In this document: piece after piece, positions 13,191 through 15,151 of the stretch | Numbering within the stretch: the first letter of the stretch is position 1 | Layout of the letters: every line of letters begins with the position of its first letter | NCBI GenBank assembly: GCA_019247135.1 | Contig: JAFAPL010000169.1 | Span: forward strand, 1 to 15,151 | Direction of reading: 5' to 3' | Length of the DNA: 15,151 bases | Origin: Chloroflexota bacterium | GTDB lineage: Bacteria > Chloroflexota > UBA6077 > CF-72 | The notes under the pieces: model-generated | What the model was told of the DNA's origin: nothing | Database searches by the model: none | What the model saw: only the letters and a program-made list of their open reading frames with translations | Made by a program: the position numbers and the translations under genes

Positions 13191-15026
13191 GTGCGAGTGT
13201 TGAGACTGCTGCCATCCAGATTACGCGGCCAGGGCTTCGTCGAGTATGGACTCGTCGTGGCGGTCGTCGCGCTCGTGATGATGGTCGGCGCGAACCGGCT
13301 GAGCGGAGCCGAAAGCGCGTACTTCACTGGTATTGGTCCCACTCTCGCTCCGGCCGCGCCGACGTACGCGGCCATTGGAGCACCGACAGTCCTGAGCGTC
13401 GCAACGGCGACTGGCACGTACGGTGGCACGGTGAGCCTGTCGGCAACGCTCACCTCGGCCGGCACCGGCGTCAGCGGGAAGATGCTCTCGTTCATGCTCA
13501 ACGGAACTGCCGTTTGCGGTGGCGCCACTGGTGTCACCTGTCCAGTGACCAACGCCAGCGGCACAGCAACTCTGAGCAATGTCAGTCTCGCGACCATCGA
13601 TGTCGGAACGTATGCGACCGGCATCGTTGCATCGTTTCAAGGTGACGCCAACTACCAGCTGGCGACGGCTACCGGCACGCTCATCGTCAATCAGGCCGCG
13701 CAATCGATCACATTCGCTCAACCCACCTCGCCGGCGGCGTATCAGAGCACGTTCAGCATCGCACCGACCGCCAGTTCAGGCTTGCAGACCCTCGTGACCG
13801 CCTCAGGCGGCTGTACGGCGGTTCAGTCCGGAAGCAGCTATACCGTCACAATGACGAGCAGTACGACGGATTGCGTGCTCACGGCAACTCAGCCTGGCAA
13901 CACTGACTTCAGCTCGGCGCCGCCCGTGACCCGCACGGTCCACGCCAGCAAAGCGCAGGCGAGCATTACCATTACGAACACCACCCAGACCTACAACGGC
14001 TCGCCGAAGCCCGTCGCCGTCTCTACGAACCCGACCGGACTCGCATACACGATCACGTACTCGGGCAGCCCAACTCCGCCCACCAATGCTGGCACGTACG
14101 CAGTCAGCGTCACGATCAATGACACGCAGTATCAGGGCACGCAGAACGCCACCCTGGTCGTCCAGCAGGCGCCGGTGTCGGTGACGTTGTCGAACCTGAC
14201 GGGCACGTACAACGGCACGCCGCATCCCGTGACGGTCACCACAAGCCCGGTCGGTCTGGCTACGACCACCACCTACAGCGGCAACTCCACTCCACCGACG
14301 AATGCGGGCTCTTACGCGGTCAGCACGGCGGTCACCGACCCGAACTATCAGGGTTCCGCGACAGCCACACTGACGGTCTCGCCCGCCACGACTAACGTGC
14401 TGGTGGACGCAAAGACCGTATCTTCGGCCAAGAACACCGTCGTGACGCTCACTGCATCGGTGTACGCCAGTGGCACCTCACCCGTTCCGTCAGTGGGTCA
14501 GGGAAGCATCACCTTCTCGTTCGGCGGTAACCCGCCCTGCACCGCACCGGCGCCAGTCACTGTCAGCGCGACCGGCGCGGCGACGGCAACGTGCACATTC
14601 AACAAAGCGGCGTCGGGACCGTACACCATCAACGCGTCATACACTCCGGGTGCGCCGGCTAATTTCTCGTCGAGCAACGGCTCGGCAACGCTGACCACCG
14701 TGGCGAATGGCTCGAAGAATACGAACCTTACCGTTTCGCCCGCACACGGCAGCGTCAGTGGCGGCCAGGTGACACTGTCCGCGACATTGCTCAACATCAG
14801 CAACAGTGCCGTAGCAGGCAAGTCCATCAGCTTTACCGTCAACGGGTCACCGGTGTGCGGCGGAAGCACGGGCGTCACCTGCCCAACGACCAGTGCGAGT
14901 GGCGTTGCGACGCTGGCCATAAACCTCGGCCCGGGCGCCTCGAGCACCTACCCGATCACCGCCACCTGGGCGGGCGACGCCAGCGCCCTGGCCTCCAACG
15001 GCTCAGCCCGGCTAACCGTCAACTGA
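13191..15026 (+). CDS. Flp-type prepilin-headed protein with an array of Ig-like and MBG repeats (candidate pilus adhesin)
   Basis: 611 residues. The head RLLPSRLRGQGFVEYGLVVA carries a class III (Flp) prepilin signal: cleavage after G13, mature Q1, and E5-Y6 before a hydrophobic helix (LVVAVVALVMMVG), with basic residues ahead. Flp pilins are normally 50-80 residues. Here the helix leads, after a short linker, into an Ig-like domain (about 65-167), a second beta region (169-255), two MBG-type repeats (about 257-326 and 327-398, each with TYNG.P.PV and PPTNAG.YAVS), another Ig-like domain (399-506) and a last one (508-611). The first and last share CGG.TGVTCP and both carry a close Cys pair. 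It is rich in Thr/Ser/Gly. GTG 13191 (CAGGAG at 13175-13180) or GTG 13197 (GAGG at 13188-13191) could start it. I infer a Tad-assembled minor pilin or adhesin. Confidence 0.8.
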   Translation: MRVLRLLPSRLRGQGFVEYGLVVAVVALVMMVGANRLSGAESAYFTGIGPTLAPAAPTYAAIGAPTVLSVATATGTYGGTVSLSATLTSAGTGVSGKMLSFMLNGTAVCGGATGVTCPVTNASGTATLSNVSLATIDVGTYATGIVASFQGDANYQLATATGTLIVNQAAQSITFAQPTSPAAYQSTFSIAPTASSGLQTLVTASGGCTAVQSGSSYTVTMTSSTTDCVLTATQPGNTDFSSAPPVTRTVHASKAQASITITNTTQTYNGSPKPVAVSTNPTGLAYTITYSGSPTPPTNAGTYAVSVTINDTQYQGTQNATLVVQQAPVSVTLSNLTGTYNGTPHPVTVTTSPVGLATTTTYSGNSTPPTNAGSYAVSTAVTDPNYQGSATATLTVSPATTNVLVDAKTVSSAKNTVVTLTASVYASGTSPVPSVGQGSITFSFGGNPPCTAPAPVTVSATGAATATCTFNKAASGPYTINASYTPGAPANFSSSNGSATLTTVANGSKNTNLTVSPAHGSVSGGQVTLSATLLNISNSAVAGKSISFTVNGSPVCGGSTGVTCPTTSASGVATLAINLGPGASSTYPITATWAGDASALASNGSARLTVN

Positions 15027-15063
15027 AGACAATTCAGATGTTAGCCAGGCTCGCGCAGCACGA

Positions 15064-15082
15064 CCTCCGTCGATGACGGAGG
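15064..15082 (+). other. Perfect 8-bp hairpin covering a possible ribosome binding site
   Basis: CCTCCGTC (15064-15071), loop GAT, GACGGAGG (15075-15082). The 3' arm supplies the GGAGG that would serve the ATG at 15086. There is no T-run after it, so a classical intrinsic terminator is less likely, but termination after the adhesin gene is possible. Confidence 0.5.
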
Positions 15083-15085
15083 AGC

Positions 15086-15151
15086 ATGCGTACGCTGCGC
15101 TCTCCGGCAATGTGCCGTGCGGCGGTGCTTCCGTTCAGCCGATCGCGCTGC
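15086..15151 (+). CDS. Possible 5' end of another gene (partial, uncertain)
   Basis: From ATG 15086 a frame stays open to the edge (22 codons), beginning MRTLRSPAMCRAAVLPFSRS, a basic start like those of pilin or secreted proteins. GGAGGAG at 15078-15084 is upstream but slightly too close. ATG 15073, in another frame, is also open to the edge. The fragment is too short to decide; it is reported because a neighbouring pilin-like gene would fit the context. Confidence 0.25.
   Translation, partial: MRTLRSPAMCRAAVLPFSRSRC

Noticed and set aside
15023..15037. CTGAA/TTCAG 5-bp inverted repeat at the adhesin stop codon
   Set aside because: The stem is too short and AT-rich to claim as a terminator; the nearby 8-bp hairpin is the stronger structure.

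Overview
The window is one arm of a high-GC bacterial chromosome carrying a Tad (Flp-type tight adherence) pilus locus followed by a smaller cluster that looks related to it. I infer a Chloroflexota-like organism. The reasons are a Tad set without any visible secretin gene, a CpaB carrying an extra PYRWGLG/LAPG-type Ig-like domain and a bacterial SH3 domain, a GT87 (DUF2029) membrane transferase, and a short secreted protein with a YYRK...GWDHWAL...W pattern. This placement rests on remembered family distributions, not a search.

Layout, left to right. Bases 1-306 are the 3' end of an unrecognised secreted or pilus-like gene. Bases 347-6511 hold the Tad core on the + strand, tightly packed: cpaB (SAF + Ig-like + SH3b), cpaE (pseudo-receiver + MinD-like ATPase), cpaF/tadA (secretion ATPase), tadB (interrupted by a frameshift near 5280) and tadC. 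Bases 6520-9971 continue on the same strand with a GT87-like transferase, a short secreted protein, an 83-residue single-pass protein and a second polytopic, GT-C-like protein. The run stops at a convergent OmpR/PhoB-type response regulator on the minus strand (9986-10669). Bases 10670-10944 are an intergenic region with repeated GCGCAC-like and GTTACAG motifs.

Bases 10945-15026 return to the + strand. They hold a small two-helix membrane protein, a DUF5658-like membrane protein, a membrane protein ending in a histidine-kinase-like DHp helix pair with no ATPase domain, and a DnaB-like RecA-core ATPase overlapping it. The last complete gene is a 611-residue protein that starts with an Flp-type prepilin signal (cleavage G13, then E+5 Y+6) and continues into five or six Ig-like/MBG repeats. 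A perfect 8-bp hairpin (15064-15082) follows, and another reading frame may begin at the right edge.

How they may work together (inference): CpaF powers pilus assembly through the TadB/TadC platform. CpaE localises it, CpaB is the cell-envelope component that may bind wall or glycan through SH3b, and the GT-C proteins may glycosylate secreted or pilus proteins. The Flp-headed Ig-repeat protein is the most interesting object here: a candidate giant minor pilin or tip adhesin delivered by the Tad machine. No rRNA, tRNA, CRISPR array or insertion sequence was seen.
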